From Halicephalobus mephisto (taxonomy: Eukaryota; Nematoda; Chromadorea; Rhabditida; Panagrolaimidae): a stretch of 64,000 nt of DNA. A program made the translations under genes and the position numbers. Position 1 is the stretch's first letter. Every line of letters begins with the position of its first letter. Below are positions 37,878-49,000 of this stretch, piece by piece. The stretch is taken from contig SWDT01000060.1 in the NCBI GenBank assembly GCA_009193035.1, positions 62,001-126,000 of the forward strand. The letters run 5' to 3'. Under the pieces are notes generated by a model that saw nothing but the letters and a program-made list of their open reading frames with translations, was not told the origin of the DNA and made no database searches.

Positions 37878-38149
37878 TCTTTTTTTATCCATGTTTTCCA
37901 GACTAGAGTCAGCGTTGGATTCCCGTCTGATTTGACTGTCGTCCTATCCTAATTCTGAATCCCAGTGGACCGCCACTGTAGGCATCCTATGAGAATGTGG
38001 CTCATAGTTGGGGAAAATCGTGGTTCGTTACGCCACTACCCTGAATTCCTTGACCCCTGGGTTAGGGTGGATCTGCTAGCACCGGGAGTCGAGTTTGGGA
38101 CCTTTTTTGTGTTTGCTGGAGCCACAATTATCGCGCCACGGTGCTAGTA
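37878..38149 (-). mobile_element. SINE-like retroposon with tRNA-like head
   Basis: This GC-rich 270-bp insertion is flanked by an 18-bp direct repeat (taagataaacctatctct at 37,860-37,877; one mismatch at 38,150-38,167). On the minus strand it starts with a tRNA-like module. A perfect AGCACCG/CGGTGCT acceptor stem encloses an A-box-like TGGCGCGATAATTGTGG (38,122-38,138) and a B-box-like AACTCGACTCC (38,085-38,095). The far end is an A-rich tail (ataaaaaaagaaga). This is the structure of a Pol III-driven SINE mobilised by a LINE. T-arm pairing is lost, so it is not a tRNA gene. Confidence 0.7.
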
Positions 38150-38409
38150 TAAGATGAACCTATCTCTAAAATGTTCAATTCATAGAGTTTATAATTTAGA
38201 GTTTTAAAATTTATACAATTAGTAGATGCATTTACTATGGACGGAATCCATTGTAAAAGTACCCCAGTAATCGAGTTCTGGAAGAAATCGTAAACTACAT
38301 CCAAATTCGCGATACCGGAAACCAATAAATCCCAAGGTTGAATTACTCATTTTTATTTTTATTTTCAGTAGACAGGTCCTCAGCTGCAGGTCTTCTGTAG
38401 CAACTCGAC

Positions 38410-41400
38410 ATGAAATGGCCGGCATTTCTAGTCCTTATTACTGTCGTAACGGTAAACATATAATTTTAATAAGTTAAATTAATCTGATTTTAGGTTGAAT
38501 GTATATTCATTGACGGAAACGAAATCGTCGGAGTTCCGGAAATCCAATGTAGTGATGAAGCCGTCACGTTCACCGTCAAGACGAAATCGGCTTTTAGGTA
38601 AGCTTCGAAAAATATTTAATTTACTGTAAATTATTTTCACAAAGGTTATAATTCCAAAAAAAGTAGTATTTTTGAATTTCAATGCACAAAAATTAAAAAA
38701 GATAATTTTTTACTGAAATTTGTGTTTTTATGACGACTTTGAAAATCGTTGGTAAAAAAATTTTTGCAAAATTTTGTCTGATTTTTATAATTGTTAAATC
38801 ATAGTCGGGATGGCTTTATGTGGGAGACAAGAGATAGTAACAGAGTTTTTAATATATTAAAAATGATATTAAATATATAATAACCATGTATTGATGATTA
38901 CTAACACCTTGTTTACTATGTCGACAGTATACCTATTGTTCAGTACGTAGGGTATTTTCCTTCAAAACCAATATATTCTGGCTCACTTACTCGACATTTA
39001 ATTAAAATACTAATTCAACAATATCAGTGATTTCCGAACTTTTGTGTAAAAGTGATAAAAGTAAAAACTTACGATTACAACTCAACATTCGAATAGATTT
39101 GTCCTTTTTGGTTTATTGCAATTCTTGAATTTCATCATAGTTCCAACAATTCTTCATATAATTCAACAAAAAGTACTTTGATTTTTATGATTACCCGACT
39201 TTCAGAGGAAATATTTATGTTCGAGGTCATTACAACGTTCCTCAATGTAGGCAGGAATATTTCAACAACGATTACAATGGAGCCACTTTTACAGTCAGAA
39301 TGGGGGATTGTGGAATGTCTAGAGTTCGTCAACTAGAGCCTCATGGAATGAATTATGTCTTAGTTTTTGTTGCTAATTTTCATCCAACTTTTGTGACGAA
39401 ACTTGATCGAGCGTTCAGCGTCAGATGCTTCTACGCTCAAGCAGATAAAATCGTCACAAATGAATTGGAAATAGGAGATATGACGACGGAGATGCTAGAA
39501 CAAGCCACGATGATTATGCCGACGTGTGAATACACCTTGAGATCAGAGACCCTTGACGGACCGACGATGAATCTGGCTCACATCGGGGATCAGATTGTTC
39601 ATCGATGGGAATGCGACAATGGTTTGGTTTTTCATTTAAAAAACTCGAAATAAATATCTTTAGCCAATTATGGTATGTTGGTCAAAAACTGTTACGTCAC
39701 CAATGGCGCTGGATTTTCCTTCCAAGTCATCGATGCCAGAGGTTGTCCTTTGCTGACTCCCTTGATTCAGCAAGAAGTCCAATACAACAGTGAACTAAAT
39801 CTCGCTTTCGCCACAGTGTCAGCTTATGCTTTCCCAGATGCTTCGTTGCTCAACTTCCAGTGTCAGATTCAAGTTTGTAATAAAAGAGAAGACGCTTGTA
39901 CTGGCATTACTGTAAGTTTTTCAAAAACACACACATAAATAACTAATGTACCGGTACACAAATTGAGCACAATGTACAGTGTACTACACTTAATGATCGA
40001 CGTGTAAAATATAATGCATCCGATGTATCAGAACGATTTTAATGCATCCGATGTATCAGAACGATTTTAATGCATCCGTACAATGAATATCATACATTGT
40101 TCATTGCATATACCTCCCTATAACTTTATAACTGTCTTTACATCTTCATGATTTTGTATCGCTATATCTGTCTCCATAACCTCATATATCTATCTCTATA
40201 TACACAAAAAGAGCGCTAATATACCAATGCATCAATTGAGCATAATGTAGCAGTAAATTATACTTAATGTATCGGCACATATAATATAATATGTCTGATA
40301 CACCAGAGTCATTTTAATGTTTCCAGCATAGTATGTACCATATACCATTCTTCCATTTAGTTCTTCTTTACTTTTGAGTTTTTTCAGCCTCCAAATTGCC
40401 CGAGCATCACGAAAAAGGAATTCATGCCCAGTAGTGTCATCAATACTAATGTCAATCCAACTCAAGTCATCGCCACTTTTGAAGAATCTACTCAAATCCC
40501 GACTACAGTAAAATCGATATTTACTTCTTTGAAACCAAGCTTCATTCCTAAAATGGAACAAAATCAATTTAGTAGGATTTTTTACTTTAAGGAGTTAAAA
40601 ACAACTTATTTTTTCAGCTTCTAATCAACCGTTCCAAAGCTTCCCGAAGACCAGAGATCCGTTTCCTCTGTCGACTCCTGGTGACTTCAGAAGGAGTCCG
40701 GTTAGACATTATGCTCCTGTGGCCCCGAACATGATCCAGACGGAGAGGATAGAAGCCCTCCAGAACTTCCACCGACCGTATTTCAGAAGGAAAGATTCAC
40801 CTCCTCCTGTGGATTCCAAAAACGATTCCAGTGATGCTATTCTTCATTTCGGAAATGATGGACCTGAGGAAGAAGACTGGAAAAAAGGACCTATAATCTT
40901 GGTAAATTTTTTAAAAGTCATTAATTACAAGCAAAAATAATTTAACAGAATACTGTATTGGTACAAGTTTACTATCTACGAGGACTTTAATCTGTAACTT
41001 ATCCTCTAAGACAGATAGTTTTGTACTGTACATAATTTCATTCTAGAAGTGCCCAAAGTGATTCGAACCATATATATTTCTAAAACATTAGTTACGAAAT
41101 AGTGTAGGATTACAAAACGATTACTATTTAGCTTGTTTTAGTTCCTTACAACCTTTAAAAATTCTTATTCAAACAGTTTTATAATAATTTCACTCTCAAT
41201 GTGTAATTGCGAAACTATAACATTGGAAGATAATTATTGTAAAAAACCGGAATTGTCACATAGAATATTTTAATTCTTAGAAACTTCTCAGAAGTTGCAT
41301 CAGGACAGCTTTGTAGTAATTTTTATTTTTAATTTGTACAATAATGTAACTAATCATGAAATCACACAACATTATGAAATAGTCATCATGCAAAACCAAA

Positions 41401-41981
41401 GTTGCCACATTCTTTAAGCTTTAGAAATCTGTATTGAGACAGCTTCGTAGTAATTTTGATTTTTCAATAACATTATTTTTTAGAAACGTCCAAACCGGTC
41501 TACAAAACCAGTTCTTGGTGTTTCCCCAACTACCCCAAGTTCTCCGTCGACGGATAACGGAACTGAAGAAAATTCAAAACGGACAAGAACCAGACGAGAT
41601 GAAGAAGAGACCTTAGATGTCGTTGCTGCTCCACTCTACATTGTAGGAGATCCAGAAGCGGTTGAAGTGAAATCTCCTGACTCTGGATTTCATCATCCGA
41701 TTTACAGTCCTTCAGAACTAGAAAAAGCAAGATACTGTATCGACAAGTTCGGAATCATCGCAATCGCTATTGGATTCGCTTTGCTTTCCACTTTTTCGGT
41801 TTCGACAGCTATCTACATCTTGATAGATATCGTATGCTCGAGGAGGAAGAAGGGCTTGATCGCGGATTCTGAACCTAGGTTTTGCATCGGAAGTCCAGGA
41901 AGAATCAGATCCTTCAATTCAGAATCGATTCCAAAAATCGAAATTCCACGGATATCTCCCAAACATCTGAGGGTTAATTGA
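38410..41981 (+). CDS. Cuticlin-like ZP-domain transmembrane protein
   Basis: Seven exons (38,410-38,451; 38,494-38,597; 39,206-39,621; 39,664-39,911; 40,388-40,571; 40,618-40,901; 41,484-41,981) encode 591 aa. Residues 1-16 are a signal peptide. Residues about 17-275 form a ZP module with the regular cysteines of nematode cuticlins and the hallmark YGMLVKNCYV...VIDARGCP...FQCQIQVC sequence. A Pro/Ser/Thr-rich linker follows. SKRTRTRR (about 456-463) is a furin-type site, residues about 514-542 are a membrane helix, and a short basic tail ends the protein. This matches cuticlin-like (CUTL) precursors, which are cleaved to release a polymerising ZP protein into cuticle or apical extracellular matrix. 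The exon 3 donor GTTTGG is weak but joins the frame exactly. Intron 4 contains family C repeats. Confidence 0.9.
39940..40340. repeat. Family C repeats inside cuticlin-like intron 4
   Basis: Two blocks (39,940-40,110 and 40,200-40,325) carry 'atgcatccgatgtatcagaa' and 'tgtctgatacaccagagtca'. A short 'acctccctataactttataa' segment lies between them. Confidence 0.7.
40930..41480. repeat. Diverged about 130-bp repeats in cuticlin-like intron 6
   Basis: Three diverged copies carry 'gacagctttgtagtaatttt' and 'ttgcgaaactataacattg'-like strings. No exon signal is seen in the 582-bp intron. Confidence 0.55.
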
Positions 41982-41999
41982 CTTTGTAGCAACTTAAAA

Positions 42000-42735
42000 T
42001 TAAACAAATTGTAAATGTATTTCTTTAAAATCAAATTAAATTTCTTTTTTGATTCCGTAATGTTCCATTATTAATGTTTACAGTATTTTTGAAAGTCTTC
42101 ACAATTAATTTTAAAACATTTCTGATGTAATTAAGAGTAAAAGATGATTTAAAAACGAGCAGCTTAAAGTTGAACATGTGGTTCTTTTCCGGCAGCAAGT
42201 CCCCGAGGGAGTGTTGTCGTCATGGAGATCTTACGTTTTTCTTATTTCTGGTTTCTGAATCTCGCGGGCGGCGTCTTTTTTGGTTTGTAGTTGGTCTAAA
42301 CAGGATATATCTAGAATTTTATTATATATTATATATTTCGAAAATGACTAATAATATTGATATAATTTCCTTTATTTTTTAAAATCGTTGATTTATATAT
42401 GAAATCCTAAAAAGTAACTTTGTTCGAGATAGTTTATATATCGAAATAAGTCTCTTCAAGAATAGAATTTGTAATTTATTTTTGATGGATATTTTACAAA
42501 TTGAAATAATTTATAAAATCCATGTTTGTTTTTATTTTTTCATTTTCCTAACTTATTTTTTGAAAACCGATTGAATAGGTGTAATCAGCGTAAAATATAT
42601 ATCCAATGATAAAAAAGAATAATGGAATTTTAAAAAGTTAAAAGAGAAACTGAGCGCTTTACAAATGACTAATCAGAAGTTCGGTGACCAAATAATAGAA
42701 TTTGCTTTTGTTTTTTAAATTTTCAGTTGTAAATT
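42000..42735. other. 3' region of the cuticlin-like gene and unique DNA
   Basis: The first roughly 150 bp is the probable 3' UTR. 42,150-42,300 is a GC-richer patch without a stable reading frame. The remainder is AT-rich. Confidence 0.4.
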
Positions 42736-42740
42736 TTGTA

Positions 42741-43560
42741 CTTTTAATTTGTCTGTGTTCGAAGGATGAAAATGCATCTATTTATGAAAAGATTTATTAA
42801 AATGAATCAAGTTAAGGTAGAAAAAGAGTGATTTGGAAATAGTGTGTTGAAAGTTTGCTTCATTAGTAAGTAAATTTGTCTTTACTTTCTTGATTCCCAA
42901 GTTGTATATTTTCGTGCCTTTAGTTGTCCTATTCTATTAAAGCAAAAGTAAGTCTAAATACAAAAAATTGATTAAAATTAATGACGTGAAAGTCAAAAAT
43001 TCAGTGGTTTGAAAATAGTCCATTGAAAGTTCGCTTCATCAGTAGGCGAATTGGTATTCATTTTATGGCCTATTTATACATAAACTTTTGTACTTTTACC
43101 TAATTGTCGTATTCTAGAAGAACTCAAGCGTATCTAATTTGTAGACAAAAATTACTAAAATTAGTAGAGTTGAGACAGAAAAGAGCGCTTACAAAAGAAT
43201 GATTTAAAGTTTACAAGTAAGAAGTGTTTATTCCGTATTTTGACGTCTTATATCTAATTTTTTACACATTTATTTAATTTACTCATTCACTGCAGTGAAA
43301 ATATACCTCTTTATGAAAAAACTTATTGAAATTGATCAGATTAAAGTAGAAAACGAGCGATTTGAAAGTAGTGTGTTGAATGTTTGCTTCATTAATAAAC
43401 GAATTTGTTTTTGTTTTTTGAATTTTCGAGCTGTAAATTTCCATACTTGTAACTTTACTATCTTAGACGAATAACAATATGTTTAAATGAAGAAAGATTT
43501 ATTAAAATTGATCAAGTTAAAGTAGAAAACATGATTTGAAAATTGTCGGAAATTCGTTAA
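42741..43560. repeat. Right arm of 280-bp inverted repeat plus diverged copies
   Basis: 42,741-43,020 is the reverse complement of 30,923-31,202. The arms have equal length and I see only two mismatches by eye. Diverged units of the same family continue to about 43,560 ('gtttgcttcattaataaacg'). Confidence 0.88.
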
Positions 43561-43854
43561 CCAAATAAGCGAATTGGTTTCTTAGTGACATTCGATATAT
43601 AGAATGTAGCACATTTATCCAATTTCCTCGCTCCTTAATAACATTAATCTAAAATCGGCGATGGATTTTGAATATGTATTCAGTATACTACAAATTTAGT
43701 ATAGCTTATTTTAAAGGATACTTTTGGCTTAATCTGAACTTGCAGCATTTGCAATTATTGTCTTTTACTAAGAATAGACAGTAATATAGTATAGAAGAAT
43801 ATTAATGATAAAAGCGCAACACCCGGGGGACCTTGACTAACATGGAGTTTCTTC

Positions 43855-44069
43855 CTTTGTACTTCTCAGTGGAGAGAGGACTGTTCAGCCTCAGGTGTTC
43901 TGAATATCTCCGATCGTTGAGACTACACGTCCATATTAACATTATGATATAGTAGTGTAATATTCAAGAAACATTAACATGACGTATTATTCTTTGTACT
44001 TCTCAGTGGAGAGAGGATTGTTCAGCCTCAGGTGTTCTGAATATCTCCGATCCTTGAGACTACACGTCC
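43855..44069 (+). repeat. Pair of 78-bp direct repeats, GC-richer
   Basis: 43,855-43,932 and 43,992-44,069 are nearly identical ('cttctcagtggagagaggac', 'cagcctcaggtgttctgaat', 'ttgagactacacgtcc') and lie 137 bp apart. The composition is unlike the flanking AT-rich DNA. I recognise no RNA family. They may be mobile-element fragments or a duplicated structured RNA. Confidence 0.6.
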
Positions 44070-44079
44070 GCAGCAGTAA

Positions 44080-46090
44080 TCTCGCACGTTTATCCAATTT
44101 TTTGCTTAATAAGAGTACTCCAAGATAAATACTAGTTTCTCAATATATACTGGATAAGCTAGAAAAGAAACTTTAGTCCAATTTTCAAATGTTATTTTAC
44201 TTAAATTTTGTCTTTTTTAAACACTGTTTTTACAAAATAAAGGACACGTTTTTTTAAAGTTGTTTAAAATTCAAAATTAATTTTTACCTTGAGGTTGTCT
44301 CACACAAGGGAAATTAATTATTAAAATTAGTAATCTGTTAAAATAAAAAATAAAATTTATCAATAATTTTTTGATTTTCAAACATTTTCGAGAAAATAAT
44401 TTTCTTTAATTATTTTTTTCGAAAATTAAAGTACAATAATTTTGAATATTTTTGAACTTTTATGCACTACAGACCAATTACGAAAGATAATGAAAGACTC
44501 CCCGTATTCAATCAATGGGCGTTATATCTGTAGCATGGGGTCTTCGGGGTTGCGTAGAACGTTAAATATTCAATGATAGTTACAGAATTCCGAGATCAAG
44601 TGGAGGATTGAGGTTCCTACTATAGGCAGTTTGCCAAATGAGTTTATTCAACACTATCAAGCGAATAGAAAGGAGAAGTCTCAGGTTTGTTAACCCGAGT
44701 CGACGGAGCTCTACAGACAGTTCTGTAGATTCAGTAGAACAATATCATTTCCTCTCTCCACGGGGTTCAGTTTCCTTAGTCTTATATTGTGATCTAGGCG
44801 TGTCGGCTGATAGAGCGGAGACTTCCTGAGGGAATCGTGCGATAGTTTGATTTTACGTGTATTATTTATACCACATATCCATGGGTACGGGGTGGATCAG
44901 AGTGTCTGATCATCGATGTTAATATCGGTCTCCGAAGAACATGCTTAGCATATCTTTCTCTGGCTCTATCTATTACGTCGGATTGCAAGCCCGACTGTAC
45001 GACAGATTCCCTCCAGCGACATTTTCTCTATTTCGCAAGATTTATCTCATTTATTTTGTTTTCATTTCAATTTCTTTTGTAGTTAAATTAAGTCAATATT
45101 TCAATTAGGAAAAAACTAATTTAAAAAGAAAGAATTTCGAAATCAATGCAAATTAAAAAAAAGAAAAACGGAAACAACTGTCGTACAGCCGCAAGTTGTG
45201 GCGTAGCTTTTTCGAAGTTAGGACCACCTTCGTTTATCCAGCAGTATTTCAAAATGTTGGATTGTGCACGATCTATTTGAGTGGAAGCTTGTATAACTTT
45301 GGTCCCGAAGCGAAATACCCTGAGGACCAACGAAAGACATACGATTGTGGGTTGGCGGGAATTTTAAAATTGCGCAATATTCTTGTAGAGTTGTGATTTA
45401 TCTCGTGCCCTTTGGCTCTATAAAGTCATTTCCACATATTTGTGTCTACACGCGGATCCGGATTCTCCAGCGACGATTCAACACAAAGAATAACTATATC
45501 CACAACATATCAATGAAAACTAACTTTATCTTCATGTGGAATGTTCTTAGGTCTGCCTCATTCAGGTTGGTCCAGAACCACCTTTGAAAAATAATAATAT
45601 GTGGGAAATTTTCGAACATTGTTAATTTCTACATTACGCAAATCATGTGCCACTTGAAAACCGAGAAATATATTTTTGGATTACAAACTTGTTTAATTTT
45701 GTCTTGTGATTTCCGTCATCGAATTAAAACATTTTAAATTTTTTAAAATTATTCGTTTTAAAATAATTTTTTTTTAATTTTGATTTTTTAACATTTTTTT
45801 TCGAGTTTTTTTTTCACGTCATTTTCTAATTTTCCATCTGTCTTGACTAAAGACGGTAATTTTATTAAAATCTTATTTGTCGTTTTGTGACGCACGCATA
45901 ATTGAATTTTTTCATGTTTTCCCATGGTTGCCTGAGGCAATCATACAGGTGACTGTTATTAAAAATAACGTTCATTTAACGAGTTACTTTGATTTAAAAA
46001 ATATTTTTATTATGTAAAATAAAATTTTAGAAACCTGCCAGAATTGTTCAAAAATCAAGAATGCTCAAAATTCAGATGCCTTAGGGAATG
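44080..46090. other. Region upstream of arl-13: AT-rich DNA and two unique islands
   Basis: 44,500-45,020 and 45,180-45,590 are of normal complexity and contain overlapping ORFs of 60-80 codons on both strands. One minus-strand segment (STQIDRAQSNILKYCW, then GGPNFEKATPQLAAVRQ) looks protein-like but has no partner. 'cctctctccacgg' at about 44,753 is the reverse complement of part of the 43.9-kb repeats. 5' sequences of arl-13 may lie here. Confidence 0.35.
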
Positions 46091-46093
46091 TAA

Positions 46094-49000
46094 ATGTGTT
46101 CCAGATTTTGTGAACGATTAGCTTTCTCGATTGCAGACGGGTTCTATCGGGTCATTTACAGAATCGGTTCCTGTGTTGATGGCATCAAGAGTCCCAGAAG
46201 TCTGGCCCCCTGGAGAAGACACAAAACAATCGTCGTCTGTGTCATCGGATTAGGTCAATCAGGGAAAACTACCATCGTCAAAGCCGTCCAAGGAGGTTGG
46301 TGAATTTTCAATTAAAATCTAAAATCTAAAATTTAAAGTTTTTTAAATTTACTTTCAAAATACACTTATTTAGAAAGTTTTGAAATTTTTTAGAATCTCA
46401 TAAAACATGTTTATTTTTTGAATGTTCAAAACTCCGAAATTTTCAATTTTTATTGTTTAAAAATTAAGGATTTTTTACAGTAATTTTAGTACTTAAAATT
46501 AAGAATTTTCTACACTAGTTTTATCATTTAAAAATGAAAAATTTTTTACATTAATTTTAGTACTTAAAATTAAGAATTTTTTACAATAATTTTATCATTT
46601 AAAAATGAAAAATTTTTTACAATAATTTTAGTACTTAAAATTAAGAATTTTTTACAGTAATTTTAGTACTTAAAATTAAGAATTTTCTACACTAGTTTTA
46701 TCATTTAAAAATAAAAAATTTTTTACATTAATTTTAGTACTTAAAATTAAGAATTTTTATTCCAAAGGCCAATATCCATAAACTTCTTCCATCATCTTGA
46801 CGAGTGCTTTTTTGTCTGTTTCGTTCAATTTTTGTTTTATTTCGAATATTTTTGCATTGCCTCTTCTGGAGCAGATTTGTTTTTTTCGGATTTCTGACAG
46901 CGTTTCGTGAATCTTGTTCCAGACTTCTTGGATTTTTTTGGATTGTTTTGGAAGCGAAATTTCGATTTTTTTTTCCGTTTCTTTGGATTCAGAAATCAGA
47001 TTTTTGTAAAATAATTTTGATTTACTCTGAAAATCGAAATTATTTAAAATTAAAATTATATATTTTAAAAATTGAAAATATTTATTTTTCGAAATTATTT
47101 TTGTATTTTTATAAATTAAAATTTTGCAAAAAATTACGAAATACAGTATGCCATTATTAAAGTTTTAATTCAATAAGATCTTTCATAATTTTCCTTCATT
47201 CGACAAAAATTTTTCGAATTTTTATAAACTTTTAAAATTTGAAATTTTCTGAAAATTAAAAAAAATAAATTTTATTAAATTTAAAATTTTCTGAAAATTT
47301 AAAAAATCTAAATTTTGTTAAATTTGAAATTTTATGAAAATTTAAAAAATCTAAATTTTGTTTAATTTAGAATTTTATGAAAATTTTGAGAATTAAGATG
47401 GTTTTGAAATTTTCGAAAACTTTTAATTTTTTTGGAATTTTTCGAAAACTTAGGATTTTTTTAAATTCACTAAAAACTTTTATAAATAATATTTGTAATT
47501 TCGGATTTTAAAAAGTTCTGAAAATTTGCAATAAATTAATTTTTGATTTTTATAATAATATAATTTTACAAAAAAATTAAAAATAATATACATCGTTATT
47601 TTCGAATTGATAAGTAAATTGATTTTAAAAATAATCATTAAAAATGAAAATTAAAATTAAAATTTACTCACATATCCGATTTTGCCGATCAGCCACTCGC
47701 CGAGTTTCTTCGGACTGAACTTGATGGAGTCCTTGATGGAAGCCAGTGCCCTTGTCGTGTCTGATCTCTGATGCCCCAGGGCTTCTGCCACATTGGCCAT
47801 CATCAAAAATTGATCGTATTTGTTATGAACAGGAAACAGTAAAGAAAAAACTCCAAAAATTCCAAAAATTAATAAAACAAGAAAAATTTTCATTTTCGAA
47901 AAATATACAATTGAAAAAAATTGTTTTTCTTTGGACAAAATTTATTTAATTTTTGACTAAAATTATATTTGTTTATTTTTCGTTAAAAATAGAAAATCCA
48001 TAAACTTGTTCGAAAGTGTATAGGAACATTTTGTAGTTTTCTGAAGTCAGATTCTTTAAGGAATTTTTTATTTTTTGATTTGCTTCAGATTCTGAAATTT
48101 TTCCAAGTTGAAGATCGAAGACAAATTTCCGGAAAATTTCCCATAATTCCCGGACTTCTGGTTTCTGAAGCCGAAGACCGTAATGAAGAGTTTTGTTCAG
48201 TTTTTTCGTGTCAGAAATCAGTTTAAAATTGAATATTTTGACATTTTCCTAAAATTTATATTTCAAAAATATTATTTCAGACAAAATTTTTTCAAATCCT
48301 ATATTTAAAAAAGAATTTTTAAAATCATATTGCCTGAGACAGAATAACTTTATTTTTTTTAAAAAATTATTTTTCGAATTATTTTATTAAGGAAGAAGTA
48401 TCTTTTAGATCATATTGCCTGAGAAAAAAGTACTTTTTAAGTCATATTGCCTGAGGCAGAATCACTAACTAAACTGTATTTTTTAAAAAAAATTACTTTT
48501 CGAATCATTTTATTAAGGAAGAAGTATTTTTTAGATCATATTGCCTGAGAAAAAAGTACTTTTTAAATCATATTGCCTGAGGCAGAATCACTAACTCAAC
48601 AATTTTATTTAAAAAATTACTTTTCGAATTGCTTCATTTTACGAAGTACCTTTTAGACCGTAGTGCCTGAGGTTAAAGTACTTTTTAGGCCATATTCTGT
48701 TAAGCAAGGTACTGATTTGGACTATGTTGCTTCAGGCAAAGTAATTTTATAAACTATATTACGTCAATCAAAGTAACTAAAATATTTTGTTTGAAATAAA
48801 GTAATCAAATCAAAATTCAACAGGCAAAAATTATTATTTAATTCATATTGCCTCAGGCAAAAAAGTTATTTCGATCATGTCTGGGGATAAAATAATTGTT
48901 TAGATTCTGTGATTTCAAACAAGATATGTATCTGGATAATAAAACTCAAATAAAATAATTTTTTAAAAATATTTCATAGAATTTTATTTTTGAAAAATTA

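Noticed and set aside
38078..38145. Functional tRNA gene on the minus strand
   Set aside because: The acceptor stem is perfect, but the T stem does not pair and no clear anticodon arm forms; it is better explained as a SINE head.
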